Positions 12,993 to 14,572 of a DNA stretch of 14,572 nt are shown one piece after another (positions within the stretch are counted from its first letter, which is position 1; the number at the start of each line of letters is the position of its first letter). The notes below the pieces were generated by a model. That model was not told the origin of the DNA. It saw nothing but the letters and a program-made list of their open reading frames with translations, and made no database searches. Source of the DNA: Frankiales bacterium (lineage in GTDB: Bacteria > Actinomycetota > Actinomycetes > Mycobacteriales > SCTD01); the NCBI GenBank assembly GCA_025464695.1, contig JAODNQ010000080.1:1-14572 (forward strand), in the 5' to 3' direction. The position numbers and the translations under genes were made by a program.

Positions 12993-13433
12993 ATGCCCAC
13001 GCGCCACGCCCGCACCGCCTGGAACGGCAGCCTGATGGAGGGTTCCGGCCAGGTCGAGCTGACCGACAGCAAGGTCGGCACCTACGACGTCTCCTTCCCG
13101 AAGCGCGCGGCCGACGAGGCCGGCGGGGCGACCAGCCCCGAGGAGCTCATCGCCGCGGCCCACTCGGCCTGCTACGCGATGCAGCTGAGCAACGTCATCG
13201 CCGAGGCCGGCGGCACGCCGCAGAGCCTGGACGTCTCGGCCGCCGTCACCCTCGGCCCGGACCCCGACGGCGGCTTCCGCATCACCGAGATCAAGATCAC
13301 CCTGCGCGGCGAGGTCGAGGGCCTGGACGAGCAGGGCTTCCTCAAGGCCGCCGAGGAGGCCAAGGCCACCTGCCCCGTCTCCAAGGCGCTGACCGGCACG
13401 AGCATCACGCTGGACGCCGCGCTCGAGGGCTAG
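12993..13433 (+). CDS. osmC: OsmC/Ohr-family peroxiredoxin
   Basis: This 146-residue cytoplasmic thiol peroxidase reduces organic hydroperoxides and protects against oxidative and osmotic stress. Start ATG 12993 has AGGAGAG (12980-12986) 6 nt upstream. Both catalytic Cys are present, C60 in AAAHSACYAMQL and C127 in ATCPVSKAL, with R38 and E50 at the positions expected for the active-site Arg and Glu (SFPKRA, TSPEEL). The length and the N-terminal TAWNGSLMEGSG match the OsmC rather than the Ohr branch. It follows the pseudo-receiver gene by 67 nt without a terminator, so they may be co-transcribed. Confidence 0.93.
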   Translation: MPTRHARTAWNGSLMEGSGQVELTDSKVGTYDVSFPKRAADEAGGATSPEELIAAAHSACYAMQLSNVIAEAGGTPQSLDVSAAVTLGPDPDGGFRITEIKITLRGEVEGLDEQGFLKAAEEAKATCPVSKALTGTSITLDAALEG

Positions 13434-13442
13434 GCACCGCGT

Positions 13443-13477
13443 CGACGGCGGATCCCCACACGGGGGGCCCGCCGTCG
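13443..13477 (+). terminator. Intrinsic terminator after osmC
   Basis: A 9-bp outer stem (CGACGGCGG 13443-13451 with CCGCCGTCG 13469-13477) and an inner CCCC/GGGG stem begin 9 nt after the osmC stop. It separates osmC from the thrS promoter. Confidence 0.75.
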
Positions 13478-13528
13478 TGCTGTCCGGGGGCAGGAGCGCT
13501 TCCCCGAGAAGGGCCGTGCGCCCGCCGA

Positions 13529-13534
13529 TAGGCT
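13529..13534 (+). promoter_or_regulatory. -10 element for a leaderless thrS transcript
   Basis: TAGGCT ends 7 nt before the thrS ATG 13542, and no Shine-Dalgarno is present. The geometry implies transcription starting at the start codon. It also leaves no room for a T-box leader, which regulates thrS in many Firmicutes. Confidence 0.5.
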
Positions 13535-13541
13535 CGGCCGC

Positions 13542-14572
13542 ATGTCTGCCCCCGTCGAAGCCCCTGCCGAAGCCCGCGCCGAAGCACCTGTCCGCGTCAC
13601 CGTCTCCGCGGAGCAGGCCGGCACGACGGCGTTCGAGGTCTTCAAGGCCGCCGGGGTCAAGGACACGGCCGTCGCCCGGGTGAACGGCGAGCTGGTCGAC
13701 CTCGCGACGCTGCTCGCCGAGGGCGACGTCGTCGAGCAGGTGCCCTACGGCAGCGAGGACGGCCGGGCGGTGCTGCGCCACTCCGCGGCCCACGTGCTGG
13801 CCCAGGCCGTGCAGGAGCTCTTCCCCGGCACCCGCCTCGGGATCGGCCCGCCGATCAAGGACGGCTTCTACTACGACTTCCTGCCCGAGCGGCCCTTCAC
13901 CCCGGAGGACCTGCAGGCCGTCGAGAAGAAGATGGAGCAGATCGTCAAGCAGCGGCAGCGGTTCAGCCGCCGCGTGGTGAGCGAGGACGACGCCCGGGTC
14001 GAGCTCGCCGACGAGCCGTTCAAGCTGGAGCTGATCGGGCTCAAGGGGAGTGCTGGGGGGGTGGGCGACGACACGGAGAGCGTCGAGGTCGGCGGCGCCG
14101 AGCTGACCATCTACGACAACCACGCCGGCGAGCAGCTGGTGTGGAAGGACCTGTGCCGCGGGCCGCACCTGCCCACCACCCGCGACGTCCCCGCCTTCAA
14201 GCTCATGCGCACCGCCGCCGCCTACTGGCGCGGCGACCAGGCCAACCAGCAGCTGCAGCGCATCTACGGCACCGCCTGGGAGAGCCGCGACGCCCTCAAG
14301 GCCCACCTGCACCTGCTGGAGGAGGCCGAGAAGCGCGACCACCGCAAGCTCGGCACCGAGCTCGACCTGTTCAGCTTCCCGGACGAGATCGGTTCGGGCC
14401 TGCCGGTCTTCCACCCCAAGGGCGGCGTGCTCAAGCGCGTCATGGAGGACTACGTCCGGCAGCGCCACGTCGAGGAGGGCTTCGAGTACGTCGGCACCCC
14501 GCACATCAGCAAGGAGGGGCTGTTCCACACCTCCGGGCACCTGCCGTACTACGCCGACACGATGTTCCCGCC
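13542..14572 (+). CDS. thrS: Threonyl-tRNA synthetase, N-terminal half (cut by window edge)
   Basis: This class II synthetase charges tRNA-Thr and edits misacylated Ser-tRNA. 343 residues are visible of an expected 640-690. A TGS domain spans about 17-68. The editing domain carries the zinc/editing residues H80-x3-H84 ([11 protein letters not shown]) and C205-x3-H209 ([12 protein letters not shown]), with [13 protein letters not shown] between. An actinobacterial Gly/Asp-rich insertion lies at about 166-186. The catalytic core begins at about 284 ([12 protein letters not shown]) with motif 1 entering at [18 protein letters not shown] 13542 is the first Met and appears leaderless. The remaining core and the anticodon-binding domain lie beyond the window. 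Confidence 0.95.
   Translation, partial: MSAPVEAPAEARAEAPVRVTVSAEQAGTTAFEVFKAAGVKDTAVARVNGELVDLATLLAEGDVVEQVPYGSEDGRAVLRHSAAHVLAQAVQELFPGTRLGIGPPIKDGFYYDFLPERPFTPEDLQAVEKKMEQIVKQRQRFSRRVVSEDDARVELADEPFKLELIGLKGSAGGVGDDTESVEVGGAELTIYDNHAGEQLVWKDLCRGPHLPTTRDVPAFKLMRTAAAYWRGDQANQQLQRIYGTAWESRDALKAHLHLLEEAEKRDHRKLGTELDLFSFPDEIGSGLPVFHPKGGVLKRVMEDYVRQRHVEEGFEYVGTPHISKEGLFHTSGHLPYYADTMFP

Noticed and set aside
13434..13541. T-box leader before thrS
   Set aside because: The space is taken by the osmC terminator, and the -10 lies 7 nt from the ATG, leaving no leader RNA.
12693..14540. 615-codon open frame on the minus strand opposite the receiver, osmC and thrS genes
   Set aside because: It is antisense to three well-supported genes, is rich in Gly/Leu/Arg without family motifs, and exists because high third-position GC removes stops on the opposite strand.
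1..14572. CRISPR arrays, insertion sequences or attachment sites
   Set aside because: No regularly spaced repeats, transposase frames or terminal inverted repeats were seen; no direct repeat of a tRNA 3' end was noticed near the tRNA genes.

Overview
The window is chromosomal DNA of a very GC-rich actinobacterium. The evidence is a strong G/C bias at third codon positions, an SsgA/SsgB-type sporulation/division protein, an F420-dependent luciferase-like oxidoreductase, a zinc-type RskA anti-sigma factor, a PGPGW membrane protein, a holin-X/DUF3618 membrane operon, and several starts that look leaderless. A chemoreceptor gene points to a motile or once-motile lineage; Geodermatophilales, Kineosporiales or similar groups would fit, but this is inference. 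No insertion sequence, prophage or CRISPR array was seen.

Layout from left to right. A truncated small Cys-rich gene (-) at the left edge is followed by an MCP chemoreceptor (+) whose last ~46 codons are displaced by a frameshift. A bidirectional terminator separates it from a tRNA cluster on the minus strand (transcribed Gly-GCC, Cys-GCA, Val-GAC), and then an SsgB-like gene (-). Next is a tightly coupled plus-strand operon of ECF sigma factor, RskA-type anti-sigma and PGPGW membrane protein, joined by two GTGA overlaps. After it come tRNA-Val(CAC) and a second bidirectional terminator. An F420/LLM oxidoreductase (-) then diverges from a LysR regulator (+), which is followed by an APH/ACAD10-11-like phosphotransferase (+) and a coupled small helical protein of unknown function (+). 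A CxxC protein of unknown function (-) converges on that pair, overlapping at the stop codons.

A three-gene minus-strand operon follows: an amphipathic-repeat membrane-anchored protein, a holin-X membrane protein, and a DUF3618 protein with five perfect-length 11-residue repeats. Divergent from it are a degenerate receiver-domain protein (+), an OsmC/Ohr peroxidase (+), a strong terminator, and the first half of thrS (+, cut by the right edge).

Functional themes are envelope and stress response (sigma/anti-sigma operon, holin-X/DUF3618 operon, OsmC), translation (four tRNAs, ThrRS), cell division (SsgB-like), and one metabolic locus (LLM, LysR, phosphotransferase, small protein) whose substrate cannot be read from sequence. 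The least explained parts are the phosphotransferase locus with its 8-codon coupled leader ORF, the pseudo-receiver, and the repeat proteins of the holin-X operon.
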